Below, one piece after another: positions 1 through 8,920 of a stretch of DNA of 64,000 nt (positions are counted from its first letter, which is position 1; every line of letters begins with the position of its first letter). The stretch comes from Paludibacteraceae bacterium (lineage in GTDB: Bacteria > Bacteroidota > Bacteroidia > Bacteroidales > Paludibacteraceae): the NCBI GenBank assembly GCA_017550335.1, contig JAFZPM010000048.1, positions 124,001 to 188,000 on the forward strand, written 5' to 3'. The position numbers and the translations under genes were made by a program. The notes under the pieces are model-generated. The model had not been told where the DNA came from. It did not search any database and saw only the letters and a list, made by a program, of their open reading frames with translations.

Positions 1-574
1 CGCCGATTTTCTTGAAGCCCGCGTTCTTAGCCAGATAAGGCACGTAGCGGTGCATCTCGCCGTAGACCTCGATGCTCTTCACCACGTTCTTACGGTAAGC
101 CTTCAGTCCGCAGTTGAAGTCATGCAACTTAATGCCCGAGATGAGGCGTGTGGTCGCATTGAACAACTTGGAAGGCAGGTTCTTAGCGAGCTTGGAGTCA
201 TATCTCTTCTTCTTCCAGCCGGACACCAAGTCATACCCATCCTCCTTCACCATGCGGTAGAGTTCAGGTATCTCATCAGGACTATCCTGCAAATCGGCGT
301 CCATCGTGATGACCACATCGCCCTGGGCGCGGTCGAACCCGCAGTAGAGCGCGGCGGACTTGCCATAATTGCGGCGGAACGAAATACCCTTCACCGTAGA
401 GTTCTCCTTCGCCAAGTTCTCTATGATTTGCCAAGAAGCGTCGGAGCTTCCATCATTCACAAAAATCACTTCATAAGTAAACTGATGAGCCTCCATCACA
501 CGTTTGATCCATGCGAAAAGCTCGGGGAGAGACTCCTCCTCATTGTATAAAGGGACGACAACCGAGATGTCCAT
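1..574 (-). CDS. Glycosyltransferase family 2 (DPM/GtrB-like), 3' part outside window
   Basis: Only the first 191 codons are present; the gene runs off the left edge. The protein begins MDISVVVPLYNEEESL, the nucleotide-sugar binding strand of GT-A family 2 enzymes, and has a DAD metal-binding motif (ITMDADLQDSPDE) near residue 90. The later conserved SGWKKKRYDS and NCGLKAYR segments are typical of dolichol/undecaprenyl-phosphate sugar transferases (DPM1/GtrB type), which load a sugar onto a lipid carrier at the inner membrane. The C-terminal membrane helices usual in this group would lie outside the window. The ATG (574-572) sits one base after the stop codon of the DUF4199 gene, so the two are probably one operon. 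The substrate is not predictable. Confidence 0.85.
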   Translation of the reverse strand, partial: MDISVVVPLYNEEESLPELFAWIKRVMEAHQFTYEVIFVNDGSSDASWQIIENLAKENSTVKGISFRRNYGKSAALYCGFDRAQGDVVITMDADLQDSPDEIPELYRMVKEDGYDLVSGWKKKRYDSKLAKNLPSKLFNATTRLISGIKLHDFNCGLKAYRKNVVKSIEVYGEMHRYVPYLAKNAGFKKIG

Positions 575-575
575 A

Positions 576-1097
576 CTATTTTGAATTATTTGTTTTTTTT
601 CTATTCCTAACAATCGACAGGGAAGCGAAAATCGCCACCAGACAGCCAAGGATCGTAAAGATCCAAATGGACGAGAACGCCATGTCCGACGCCGTCGTGT
701 ACCTCATCTGCTCCGCCACGGCCACCTGCTCATCCGTCTTGGCCATCTTCTCCCAATAAAGAGCGGAGGCTTGCACCATCTGGGAGAACCCATCCGGGTC
801 CAGCCACCTGCAATAGATGAAGATAAACACCGCCACTATCGAGGAAGCCAGGAACGACGTGAACACGCACAGATGGAAAGCGCGTCCATAGGAGATAACT
901 CCCCCCATCACATCGTCCCTGTAGGCACCCGCATACATCGTCATACACCGATAAATGGAGTACAACATCATGACCATCAAAAACGGGGAGATGGTCGGAG
1001 CGATAATGGTCAGCAAGATGCATCCAGCAAGGATCAAGCCGAGGACAAGTCCCCCACGCATCGATACCTCAACCATATTTTGTGATGTTTTTTCCAA
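576..1097 (-). CDS. DUF4199 family membrane protein
   Basis: A 173-residue integral membrane protein with four predicted hydrophobic segments (about residues 14-32, 35-52, 72-95 and 143-163). The loop SYGRAFHLCVFTSF after helix 2 is the typical DUF4199 segment. The family is widespread in Bacteroidota and has no established function. It is usually encoded directly before a GtrB/DPM-like glycosyltransferase, as here (1-bp gap), which suggests a role next to lipid-linked sugar transfer; that is inference from context only. Confidence 0.8.
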   Translation of the reverse strand: MEKTSQNMVEVSMRGGLVLGLILAGCILLTIIAPTISPFLMVMMLYSIYRCMTMYAGAYRDDVMGGVISYGRAFHLCVFTSFLASSIVAVFIFIYCRWLDPDGFSQMVQASALYWEKMAKTDEQVAVAEQMRYTTASDMAFSSIWIFTILGCLVAIFASLSIVRNRKKTNNSK

Positions 1098-1177
1098 CTT
1101 CCACCCAATTTCTCCACAAAAATACTCTTTTTTCAGTCCACACCGTCATTTTCGATAAAAATAATTAAGCAAAAGCG

Positions 1178-1207
1178 TTTGCGTTACGAAAAAAATGTCT
1201 ACTTTCG
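1178..1207 (+). promoter_or_regulatory. Bacteroidota-type promoter of SRP RNA / tRNA-Thr
   Basis: TTTG at 1178-1181 and TACTTTCG at 1200-1207 are 18 bases apart, close to the Bacteroidota sigma-70 consensus (-33 TTTG, -7 TAnnTTTG; one mismatch in the -7). It ends just before the SRP RNA stem begins. Confidence 0.65.
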
Positions 1208-1208
1208 C

Positions 1209-1310
1209 GGTGGGTAAGTCCTACACGACCAGCTCCCTTCTAATTCCCCAGGGCCTGACCGCAGCAAGGAGAGTCGGTTGTAGCGGTGCGATGTAGTAAG
1301 CTTGCCCACC
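1209..1310 (+). ncRNA. ffs: Signal recognition particle RNA (small bacterial type, 4.5S-like)
   Basis: The ends pair: GGTGGGTAAG (1209-1218) with CTTGCCCACC (1301-1310), followed by an inner TCCTACA/TGTAGT pairing, giving a single long hairpin of about 102 nt. The apical part holds CCCCAGGGCCTGACCGCAGC and AAGGAGAG, which matches the conserved Ffh-binding domain with its asymmetric loop and GNAR-like tip. The RNA scaffolds the Ffh/FtsY targeting cycle for membrane proteins. It is followed after one base by tRNA-Thr and shares its terminator, so both are probably processed from one transcript. Confidence 0.85.
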
Positions 1311-1311
1311 T

Positions 1312-1385
1312 GCCTCTTTAGCTCAGTTGGCCAGAGCACGTGATTTGTAATCTCGGGGTCGTTGGTTCGAATCCGACAAGAGGCT
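1312..1385 (+). tRNA. tRNA-Thr (UGU anticodon)
   Basis: Acceptor GCCTCTT (1312-1318) pairs with AAGAGGC (1378-1384), with T as discriminator. D stem GCTC/GAGC, anticodon loop TTTGTAA (anticodon TGT) and T arm GTTGG-TTCGAAT-CCGAC are all present. The anticodon stem CGTGA/TCTCG has one U-U mismatch. CCA is not encoded. Confidence 0.93.
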
Positions 1386-1398
1386 CAAAAAGGAATCG

Positions 1399-1427
1399 AA
1401 AGCCAGTGAGAACACTGGCTTTTTTTA
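1399..1427 (+). terminator. Rho-independent terminator of ffs-tRNA-Thr
   Basis: AAAGCCAGTG and CACTGGCTTT flank the AGAA loop and are followed by a run of seven or more T. Confidence 0.9.
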
Positions 1428-1446
1428 TGTCTTGCGGGAACAGGAC

Positions 1447-1474
1447 GTAGAGACGCAAAATTTTGCGTCTCTAC
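1447..1474. repeat. 28-bp GTAGAGACGC palindrome
   Basis: A perfect inverted repeat, GTAGAGACGCAAAA / TTTTGCGTCTCTAC. The same arms with a different centre (ATGCAT) occur at 37688-37715. It lies between the tRNA-Thr terminator and the recQ 3' end. Confidence 0.85.
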
Positions 1475-1525
1475 AGAACCACGCCTCGCAACGGATTTGA
1501 AAATTCCACAGAAATGAATCCACGG

Positions 1526-1564
1526 ACCCAATTCAAAATTCTTAATTCAAAATTCATAATTCTC
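1526..1564. repeat. AATTAAG-type tract after recQ
   Basis: Short AT-rich units (AATTC, AAAATTC, TTAATTC) in tandem directly 3' of recQ. Read on the recQ strand they are GAATTA(T/A)GAATTTTGAATTAAG-like. The same class follows serS, hisB, mazG, the ClC gene and the DUF4403 gene. Confidence 0.6.
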
Positions 1565-3481
1565 TCATTTTCTCATCCTGATCCAGTCCGCCTCATCCAC
1601 CTCAACAATTCCCTGGTCACGCAGGTGGCGGACCACCGTGAAAAATTTCTTCTCATCGACATCCGTCATCGACAACAAAGAACGGATCGGCTTAGGGGAA
1701 TCAGCCAACTGGGCGGAGAGGAAATCCTTCACACCATCGAAGACATAATTGGGCAACCCGCTTTCGCTCTTCCCCAGGCAATAGTCGCACGCCCCACAAT
1801 CATGAGGGTTCTCCTCCCCGAAATAGCGCAAGAGCATCCGGCTACGGCAGTGGGAAGAATCCGTGGCATAGGCGATCACCTGCTCCACCCTTCTGGAGAA
1901 GCGTGCCAAGCGCTCCTCGTACACCTCCTTCGAGATATACACGCGTGACTCGTCCACCCTGCGCCGCAGGAACTTGATGTAAGGGGTTTTCTTCCCCGGT
2001 ATATAGTCAATCACCCCATAATAGCGGAGTTTGGAGAGCTTATGGTACATCTCGTCGCGGGTGAGCCCCAGGCGCTTCGCCATATCGACCTCATCAATCC
2101 GCACGAAGTCGGCGAACAGTCCCGAATAGGTGCGGAGCAACATCTCCAGGATATCGTCCAAGACGGGTTCGGCGGAGAAATCATAGTCGTACAACTTACG
2201 GCGAGGCACGGAGAACATCACTTGGGAACCCAAGTTCAACTCATCCGTCAGCTCCAGGTATTCCGCCTGCTGCAGGATCTTCAATGCACTGAATGTCTGC
2301 GTGATGGGCAGGTGGAAGGAACTGCAGAAATCGCTCAGGCTGAAGGAGTGCATGAAATCCTCGCCCTCACCCTCCCCTATCTGGAAGTAGCAAGCCACCT
2401 TCGTGTAGACGCCCTTGATGAACTCACGGGAAGGATAAGACTCCGCGATCCGTTTCTTCAGGTTCGTGACATCCATCTTATTGTAGAACAGGATGGCGTA
2501 GGAACGCTTCTCGTCACGGCCAGCGCGGCCCGCCTCCTGGAAGTAGGCTTCCAGCGTATCGGGCAGGTCGACATGGATGACGGTGCGCACATCGGGCTTG
2601 TCGATACCCATACCGAAGGCGTTCGTCGCCACGATCACGCGGCACTCGCCAGACTTCCAAGCCTCCTGTTTGCGGTTCTTCGTCTCCTGGCTCAACCCCG
2701 CATGGAAATGGTCGGCCGACACGCCATGCTGCTTCAGCCAATCGGCTATCTCCTTGGTCTTCTCACGGCTACGCACATAGACGATGGAGGTGCCGTGAAC
2801 CTTCTCCAGCACTTTCATCATCTGCCCCATCTTATCATCCGTCTTGCGCACGACGTAGGCGATATTCTTCCGCTCGAAACTTTTTTGGAAGACCACCCCG
2901 TCACGGAAGCGCAGCTGCCGCTGGATATCCTCGACGACCTCAGGCGTGGCGGTGGCGGTCAAGGCGAGCACCGGCACATTAGGCACGAGGTCCCGCGCTT
3001 CGGCGATGTGCAGGTAGGAAGGACGGAAATCATAGCCCCATTGGGAGATACAGTGAGACTCGTCCACCGCAATCATGCAGATGTCCATCAGCTTCATCTT
3101 CTGGCGGAAGAACTCCGTGCCCAACCTCTCCGGCGAGACATACAGGAACTTATAGTCGCCATAGACGCAATTGTCCAACGTCACGAAAATCTCCTCGTTG
3201 GTCATGCCCGAATAGATCGCGGCGGCCAATATGCCCTTGTTCCTCAGGTTATCGACCTGGTCCTTCATCAGGGCGATCAGCGGGGTGATGACCAAGCAAA
3301 GCCCCTTCATGGCAAGGGCCGGCACCTGAAAGGTGATGCTCTTACCGCCACCCGTAGGCATCAAGCCCAAGACATCCCGGCCTTCGTAGACCGCACGCAC
3401 GATGTCCAATTGGAGGGGACGGAAATCCGAATACCCCCAATATCTACGAAGAATAGCCTTGAAAATATTATCGTCAACCAT
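1565..3481 (-). CDS. recQ: RecQ family ATP-dependent 3'-5' DNA helicase
   Basis: 638 residues from the chosen ATG. Walker A is MPTGGGKS (residues 41-48). The DEAH box reads DESH (VDESHCISQWGYDFRPSY), followed by LTATATPEV (motif III) and GRAGRDE (motif VI). A zinc-binding domain with CGACDYC lies at about residue 560, and a short winged-helix-like C-terminus follows. No clear HRDC domain is visible, which fits the shorter bacteroidete RecQ forms. RecQ unwinds recombination and stalled-fork intermediates. An upstream in-frame ATG at 3505 would add MFLYKNNF; the ATG at 3481 gives the usual MVDDNIFKAIL start. Topoisomerase III, its common partner, is encoded elsewhere in this window (49.6 kb). 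Confidence 0.93.
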   Translation of the reverse strand: MVDDNIFKAILRRYWGYSDFRPLQLDIVRAVYEGRDVLGLMPTGGGKSITFQVPALAMKGLCLVITPLIALMKDQVDNLRNKGILAAAIYSGMTNEEIFVTLDNCVYGDYKFLYVSPERLGTEFFRQKMKLMDICMIAVDESHCISQWGYDFRPSYLHIAEARDLVPNVPVLALTATATPEVVEDIQRQLRFRDGVVFQKSFERKNIAYVVRKTDDKMGQMMKVLEKVHGTSIVYVRSREKTKEIADWLKQHGVSADHFHAGLSQETKNRKQEAWKSGECRVIVATNAFGMGIDKPDVRTVIHVDLPDTLEAYFQEAGRAGRDEKRSYAILFYNKMDVTNLKKRIAESYPSREFIKGVYTKVACYFQIGEGEGEDFMHSFSLSDFCSSFHLPITQTFSALKILQQAEYLELTDELNLGSQVMFSVPRRKLYDYDFSAEPVLDDILEMLLRTYSGLFADFVRIDEVDMAKRLGLTRDEMYHKLSKLRYYGVIDYIPGKKTPYIKFLRRRVDESRVYISKEVYEERLARFSRRVEQVIAYATDSSHCRSRMLLRYFGEENPHDCGACDYCLGKSESGLPNYVFDGVKDFLSAQLADSPKPIRSLLSMTDVDEKKFFTVVRHLRDQGIVEVDEADWIRMRK

Positions 3482-3774
3482 GAAATTGTTTTTATAAAGA
3501 AACATTGGTCATCGTGCGCCAGCGATTTGACTCGCAAACGGTAGAAATGTAGTAAAACATGTGAAATCCGTCCTTGGAACAATCGTCTCACACGACCCCG
3601 CATTATTCAAGTTCTCGTTTGTTGGCGTAAAGTTACGGAAAAACGCAATATTCTTTTTCATCACATGGAACAAAAACAGAGAAAAAATTGCAATTTTACA
3701 CGCATAATGGTAAATTACGCCTTAAATGACACGGAGGGATACTCCCCCGCGAAAGGACAAAAAACATATACGAG

Positions 3775-4488
3775 ATGGAGAGCAAAAATGATCCGATGGG
3801 TAGGGCCATAGCGGACTACCACCAAGGCAAGAGAACAGGCAAGCTAAGGGTATTCTCCCCCATGTTCGATGAGGACGAGATACCCGTGGAGACACTATTC
3901 CGCAAATATGAGGAGATGCCGGAGATTGAGCGGAAGGCCCTCGACATGACCCGTGGCAGGACACTCGACGTGGGAGCCGGATCGGGCTGCCATACGCTCG
4001 CCCTCCAGCAGCGGGGCGTGGAGGTGACCGCCATCGACATCTCACCGCTCTCCGTCGAGACGATGAAGGCTCGTGGCGTCAAGGAGGTGAAGGAGCAGGA
4101 CTTCTTCACCCTAAAAGGAAAATACGACACCATCCTCATGCTGATGAACGGTATCGGCATCGTCGGGACGTTGGAACGCATGCCCGACTTCTTCCGCCAC
4201 CTCGACAACATCCTGGCACCCGGCGGACAACTGCTCTGCGACTCGTCGGATATCAGCTACGTGTTCGAAGACGAAGAGGGGTTCATCGAATATCCTGAAG
4301 AATCAGCCTATTACGGAGAGCTATCGTTCCGGATGCAATACAAAGAGACCGTCGGAGAGCCCTTCGACTGGCTCTACATCGATGCGGAGACGCTGAGGCA
4401 GAAAGCCGAGGAGAACGGTTACACCGCCGAAGTGGTGGCCGAGGGAGAACACTACGATTATTTGGCAAGAATAACCAAGGCTCTGTAA
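3775..4488 (+). CDS. Class I SAM-dependent methyltransferase
   Basis: 237 residues. The SAM-binding motif I is LDVGAGSGCHTLAL (about residues 64-77), followed by VTAIDISPLSVE (motif II) and a motif IV-like DTILMLMNGIGI; NILAPGGQLLCD is motif VI. This is a Rossmann-fold methyltransferase of the Methyltransf_25/11 type. The C-terminal part (FRMQYKE, WLYIDAETL) is shared with bacteroidete SAM methyltransferases of unknown substrate. It is monocistronic or leads into the DUF4403 gene, which has its own promoter. The substrate cannot be named. Confidence 0.85.
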   Translation: MESKNDPMGRAIADYHQGKRTGKLRVFSPMFDEDEIPVETLFRKYEEMPEIERKALDMTRGRTLDVGAGSGCHTLALQQRGVEVTAIDISPLSVETMKARGVKEVKEQDFFTLKGKYDTILMLMNGIGIVGTLERMPDFFRHLDNILAPGGQLLCDSSDISYVFEDEEGFIEYPEESAYYGELSFRMQYKETVGEPFDWLYIDAETLRQKAEENGYTAEVVAEGEHYDYLARITKAL

Positions 4489-4540
4489 TGTAATCAAGAA
4501 AAGATGAGGAGGGCAAGTTACACAATAAGCTAAAAAGGAA

Positions 4541-4548
4541 TAACTTTG
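4541..4548 (+). promoter_or_regulatory. -7 element TAACTTTG upstream of DUF4403 gene
   Basis: TAACTTTG matches TAnnTTTG and lies 23 bases before the ATG of the DUF4403 gene. No good -33 TTTG is visible at the usual spacing. Confidence 0.5.
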
Positions 4549-4571
4549 CACATAGACAAAAAAGCGAGCCT

Positions 4572-6041
4572 ATGAAGACAAAAATACTCATCATACTATC
4601 ACTCCTGCTGACCTTCCAGATAGCGGAAGCAAGACGGAACAGGGACATTGTGCAGGAAACCGACTCTGTCCGCATCGACACCACCGTCGCCAAGGACCTA
4701 GGAATCAACCTCGGCACGGAGACGGACTCCCTCATCGTGGAGGATCGTCCGGAGGAGACCTACGTGCCGGTCGTCTACACCCCAAGGACCTCCATCCTAC
4801 ACATCCCCATCGAAATCAACATGGCCCTGATGGAGAAGATCATCAACGACAACTTCCAAGGCCTCATCTACGAAGACAACGACATCGAGGACGACAGCCT
4901 GATGATCAAGGCATGGAAGGAGCAGGACTTCATGATCACCTACGACGGGAACGAACTCACCTACCGTGTGCCCATCAAGCTTTGGATCAAGAAACGGTTC
5001 GACCTAGGCATCACGACGACCGACCGTGAGATCGAAGGCTCCATCAGCATGACCTTCAAGACGAAAATCGCCTTCACCAAAGACTGGAGCATCGTATCAG
5101 ATACAAAAATCGTTGAATATAAATGGATTAAGGCACCTACCATCAAGGTCATCGGTCTGAACATCCCTATCACCACCATCGCGGAGAAGCTAATCAGGGA
5201 CAATCAGCAGGACATAGGCAAGGCCATCGACAAATCCATCCGCGAATACATCCCGCTGAAGGGGTACGTGGAGAACATCTGGAACACGGTACAGGACCCG
5301 ATCGACATCAGCACAGCGGACTACAAGGCGTGGATCAGGACCACCCCCAAGCAACTATACAGCACGCCTATCCACGGAGAATATGGTATTCTGAAGACAA
5401 CAATAGGCATCCAATGTCTCATGGAGGTCTTCATGGGGAAAACACCAAGAAATTACACGAAACGCACCGCCATCCCGCCCTACAAACAATACAGGGAAAC
5501 GGACGGCAACTTCTCCATCAATATTCTGGGAGACATCCCCTTCGAGTTGGTGGACTCCGTGGCCAAGAGCATCATGGTCGGGGAGGTGTTCGGGGAAGGA
5601 AGGCACCAAATCATCGTGGACAGCATAGAGGTCTACGGACAAACGACGGAACTGATCATCGGGCTGGAGGTCTCCGGCTTCATCAACGGTAAGATATACC
5701 TGACAGGAACCCCTTACTTCGACCAAGAAATGTCCTCGATACGGATCAAGGACGTGGACTACCGAATCACAACCAAGAACATATTGGCCAAGATCGTCAA
5801 CCTATTCTACAAGAAAGGCTTAAAACGTAAAATCGAGGAGAACATGGTCTTCTCGCTGAAGGAGGAGCTCTCCCTCATCAAGGAGATGAGCCGCTCCGAA
5901 CTCTTCAACATGGAGGTCATGAAAAACGTGCGGCTGAACGGATTCATCGAGAAGCTCAACGTGAACAAGATATTCCTCACGGAAGAGGGCATCAAGGCCG
6001 ACCTCGACATCAAGGGGAAGATGACGGTGAAAATGCAGTAG
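4572..6041 (+). CDS. DUF4403 family exported protein
   Basis: 489 residues with an N-terminal signal peptide (MKTKILIILSLLLTFQIAEA). The body is rich in beta strands and has the long duplicated organisation of DUF4403: two lipid-binding-like halves, with IPIEINMALMEKIINDNF near residue 78 and INILGDIPFELVDS near residue 316. DUF4403 proteins are periplasmic or lipoprotein-like and common in Bacteroidota and Proteobacteria; their function is not established. There is no lipobox cysteine after the signal peptide here, so it is probably soluble in the periplasm. Confidence 0.8.
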   Translation: MKTKILIILSLLLTFQIAEARRNRDIVQETDSVRIDTTVAKDLGINLGTETDSLIVEDRPEETYVPVVYTPRTSILHIPIEINMALMEKIINDNFQGLIYEDNDIEDDSLMIKAWKEQDFMITYDGNELTYRVPIKLWIKKRFDLGITTTDREIEGSISMTFKTKIAFTKDWSIVSDTKIVEYKWIKAPTIKVIGLNIPITTIAEKLIRDNQQDIGKAIDKSIREYIPLKGYVENIWNTVQDPIDISTADYKAWIRTTPKQLYSTPIHGEYGILKTTIGIQCLMEVFMGKTPRNYTKRTAIPPYKQYRETDGNFSINILGDIPFELVDSVAKSIMVGEVFGEGRHQIIVDSIEVYGQTTELIIGLEVSGFINGKIYLTGTPYFDQEMSSIRIKDVDYRITTKNILAKIVNLFYKKGLKRKIEENMVFSLKEELSLIKEMSRSELFNMEVMKNVRLNGFIEKLNVNKIFLTEEGIKADLDIKGKMTVKMQ

Positions 6042-6079
6042 GGAGTTAAGAGTTAAGAAGGAAGAGTTAAAAGTTAGGC
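6042..6079. repeat. GTTAAGA-type tract after the DUF4403 gene
   Basis: Repeated GAGTTAAGA/AAGAGTTAA units start right after the TAG stop. Same class and same orientation relative to the gene as the tracts at 1526, 13151, 24089, 37728 and 42665. Confidence 0.55.
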
Positions 6080-6106
6080 ATCACGATTTTTCAGAAAAAA
6101 GGAATT

Positions 6107-8842
6107 ATGGCTAAAGTAGAAAAAGCAATCGGGGAAAGCATTGTGATTCCCTCAGAGGGTAATACCATAACACGGAATGCTTTCCAGAGCAATTCATCCC
6201 TTGTTAATGTTGTCATTCGGGAAGGAGTGACGGAAATTGGAGAAGCCGCTTTTGGGAAGTGTGAGAATCTTGAATCGGTAACATTTCCCAGCACATTGAA
6301 AAAGATCGGGATAGAGGCATTTTCCAAATGCAAGAATTTGAAGGAGGTATCCCTTCCCGATGGTTTGCAGGAGATCGGTAGATCCGCATTTTCCGAATGC
6401 ACAAGTTTAACGGAGTTCCGCTTCCCAGATTCGGTGCCCTGTAATGAAAGATATTTACGAGGGTGTCACCGAATAAAGAAGGTCATTCTGCCCAAAGAAA
6501 TGACGGAGATGCCTTATGGTTTTTTGTCGGGGTTGGATGCCTTGGAAGAGATTGTCTTTCCTCAGAATCTGAAAGTCATCGGACACGACGCATTTGAGGG
6601 ATGTTCCAAGCTCACCACCGTTGAGATACCCGAAAGTGTTGAGGTTTTGGAGAATAGCGCCTTTAGCGGCTGCAAGAACCTCTCGTCCATAAAGCTGCCG
6701 AAACACCTGAAGAAAATCGGTTCAAGGGTTTTCTACGGTTGCGACAAATTGAAAGAACTGGAGCTTTTCGACGTGGAGGAACTCTACCGAGATTCTTTCC
6801 CGGAGAAGGCTAAAATCACTGTGGACCACGACAGCAAAAGCATCAAAATGGAGGATGGTCTGTTGCTCTCGGCTGACGGGAAAATCCTGCTTGCGTGTCT
6901 GAAGGATGCTGAACCCATCGAGATTCCTGACTCCGTCACGGAAATTTTCAAATACGCATTTGAGCGCATGCCACTCCTTACCACTATAACACTGGGGAAG
7001 AATGTGGTAAAGTTGGGGAAATCCTGTTTCAGTAACTGTCCATCTCTGCAAAAGGTCTATTTCGAAGGAAGAATGGTCGAGATAGGCGAGAATGCCTTCT
7101 ACAATTGCATAAAACTGGATACGGTCTCCCTCCCATACCCGGACTCTATCGTTTCCATTGGACCTGATGCCTTTGCGGAGTGTACGAAATTGAAAAGTAT
7201 AACCATTCCAGCTTCGGTCGAGGCTGTGGGCGATCATGCCTTTAACAATTCGGGGCTATCACAGGTGACCATTCTTTCGAAAGGTGCTTTGGGCAATGGA
7301 GTTTTCTCTTATTGCAGACTCAAGCAGATAGAAATACCATCCCACACGATTGGCGCGGGTGCATTTTCCGGATGCGATAAACTCACCTCGATCACATTCC
7401 TCGATTCAGTTTCGACCATAGGGAAGTCCGCTTTCCACGAGTGCCCGAAACTCACCACGATCCACATCGCCGCCTTAAATCGGGACGCGGACACGAAGAC
7501 CTTTCTGGATTATAACGCCACGGAGGCAATCCAATTGGATGGACCAGACAAGAGTTGGATGGGTGAGTTGGATGACGAACTCGCCCAAATGCGGAAAACG
7601 GCAGAGAAAGGCGACGGTGAAACCCAATATAAATTGGGCGGTCGTTACTATAAAGGCGACGGTGTACCAGAGAGTCCTGAACTTGCGGTTGAGTGGTGGA
7701 CCAAGGCAGCCAATCAGGGTCATGTAAAGGCCCAATTCAATTTGGGGCTTTGTTATTCCAACGGCAATGGGGTCTCCAAGGATGCCAAGAAGGCGGCTGA
7801 ATGGTATACCAAGGCGGCCGAGCAGGGAGAGGCCAAAGCGCAGAACAACTTGGGACTGTGCTATGAAGATGGCGAGGGGGTACCTCAGAATTACGAGGTG
7901 GCAGCCGGATGGTACCGCAAATCGGCGGCGCAAGGGAATGAATCCGCCAAGAGAAATCTAGAAAGGTTGCAGGATGATGGCCTTATCGTATCAGACGACA
8001 CCCCTAAACTCACCGACGACACATTGGGCACACTCTACCACAAAGGAAAGAAGGGGTGGATAGGCAACTCCACATCCAAATTCTCCGGGGAGGAGACACC
8101 TTTCGAGATTGAACTGGAAGGAACGGAGAAGGAGGACATCACCGAAGCACAGCGCAAGGCTTACATCGAATATGAGCAGAGGAAGGAGACCTATTTCGAG
8201 GCTCTCCAGCAGAAAGCCAAGGAGACCTTCAACTCCGCCAAACAGAAGAAGGACAACCGGATTCTGCCATCCAAGCTCTACATCGCACGTGACGGCAACT
8301 ACGGCTGGATCGCCAACAAGGAGTGGGACGGCGAGGACATTGCCGTGATTCTCTCCGATGACAAAATCCTGTTGGCTGACGACGAACGCATCCTGCATGA
8401 TATCGCCAAGGTGAAGTCCAACCGCACCAAGACGAAGTGGCATATCGGCGACACCTTCTACTACAACCTCTTCGGGGTACTCACGGACTTGTCGATCATC
8501 ACTCCAGATGGAAATCACAAAGACCCCCTCTCGGATGAAGAGATGGAGCTATTCACATGGCTGACCCAAGAGTTCGATTCAAACACGATAAAGAAGAATG
8601 TACTGAAATACTGTAACGACAGCTACGAGAATTGGGGCGGTGATACGATTACCGCTGACGATTTGCATAAGGAGTTGTCGCTCAAATACATCCGAATCCG
8701 TGTCGAAAAATCAGGTTGGAGCAACGCCGAACCTGACATCTGCCTGTCAGGAGATTGCGGATGCGACGAGGAGAATGGAATCGCCATCGCATTCAGAGAC
8801 AAGAGACTGATTGATATCGAAGACGAGAGCATCTCTTTTTAA
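6107..8842 (+). CDS. Composite protein: LRR_5 (BspA-type) repeats + Sel1 repeats + unassigned C-terminal domain
   Basis: 911 residues, with no signal peptide, so probably cytoplasmic; this is unusual for BspA-type LRRs. Residues about 10-480 are LRR_5 repeats of roughly 23 residues (pattern IGExAFxxCxxLxxVxxPxxLxxI). Residues about 495-620 hold three Sel1-like TPR units (EYYKGDGVPES / CYSNGNGVSKD / CYEDGEGVPQN with AAEWYTKAAEQG). The last 280 residues contain a charged helical segment, a WIAN/DGNYGWIA region, and end in CLSGDCGCDEENGIAIAF, which recalls DUF2004/DUF6985-type domains; this assignment is tentative. Two solenoids in one chain suggest a scaffold or adaptor. The ATG at 6107 is preceded by AAAAAAGGAATT. 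Confidence 0.75.
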   Translation: MAKVEKAIGESIVIPSEGNTITRNAFQSNSSLVNVVIREGVTEIGEAAFGKCENLESVTFPSTLKKIGIEAFSKCKNLKEVSLPDGLQEIGRSAFSECTSLTEFRFPDSVPCNERYLRGCHRIKKVILPKEMTEMPYGFLSGLDALEEIVFPQNLKVIGHDAFEGCSKLTTVEIPESVEVLENSAFSGCKNLSSIKLPKHLKKIGSRVFYGCDKLKELELFDVEELYRDSFPEKAKITVDHDSKSIKMEDGLLLSADGKILLACLKDAEPIEIPDSVTEIFKYAFERMPLLTTITLGKNVVKLGKSCFSNCPSLQKVYFEGRMVEIGENAFYNCIKLDTVSLPYPDSIVSIGPDAFAECTKLKSITIPASVEAVGDHAFNNSGLSQVTILSKGALGNGVFSYCRLKQIEIPSHTIGAGAFSGCDKLTSITFLDSVSTIGKSAFHECPKLTTIHIAALNRDADTKTFLDYNATEAIQLDGPDKSWMGELDDELAQMRKTAEKGDGETQYKLGGRYYKGDGVPESPELAVEWWTKAANQGHVKAQFNLGLCYSNGNGVSKDAKKAAEWYTKAAEQGEAKAQNNLGLCYEDGEGVPQNYEVAAGWYRKSAAQGNESAKRNLERLQDDGLIVSDDTPKLTDDTLGTLYHKGKKGWIGNSTSKFSGEETPFEIELEGTEKEDITEAQRKAYIEYEQRKETYFEALQQKAKETFNSAKQKKDNRILPSKLYIARDGNYGWIANKEWDGEDIAVILSDDKILLADDERILHDIAKVKSNRTKTKWHIGDTFYYNLFGVLTDLSIITPDGNHKDPLSDEEMELFTWLTQEFDSNTIKKNVLKYCNDSYENWGGDTITADDLHKELSLKYIRIRVEKSGWSNAEPDICLSGDCGCDEENGIAIAFRDKRLIDIEDESISF

Positions 8843-8864
8843 GGGATCTCCCGTCGTCTCCCAC

Positions 8865-8905
8865 AAAAAAAAATCGGTCAGGAGCACATCCCGACCGATT
8901 TTTTT
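8865..8905. terminator. Bidirectional terminator between convergent genes
   Basis: AAAAATCGGTC and GACCGATTTTT flank a loop that contains a small GGA/TCC pairing. There is an A run on the left and a T run on the right, so it can serve both the LRR/Sel1 gene (+) and the recJ-ycxB operon (-). Confidence 0.85.
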
Positions 8906-8920
8906 ACTATTCTATTTCTA

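Noticed and set aside
1200..1385. tmRNA or 6S RNA instead of SRP RNA
   Set aside because: Length about 102 nt, the single-hairpin pairing and the apical CAGG...AGCAAGG segment fit SRP RNA; no tRNA-like ends or tag frame.
2042..3544. 500-codon open frame on the plus strand
   Set aside because: Antisense shadow of recQ.
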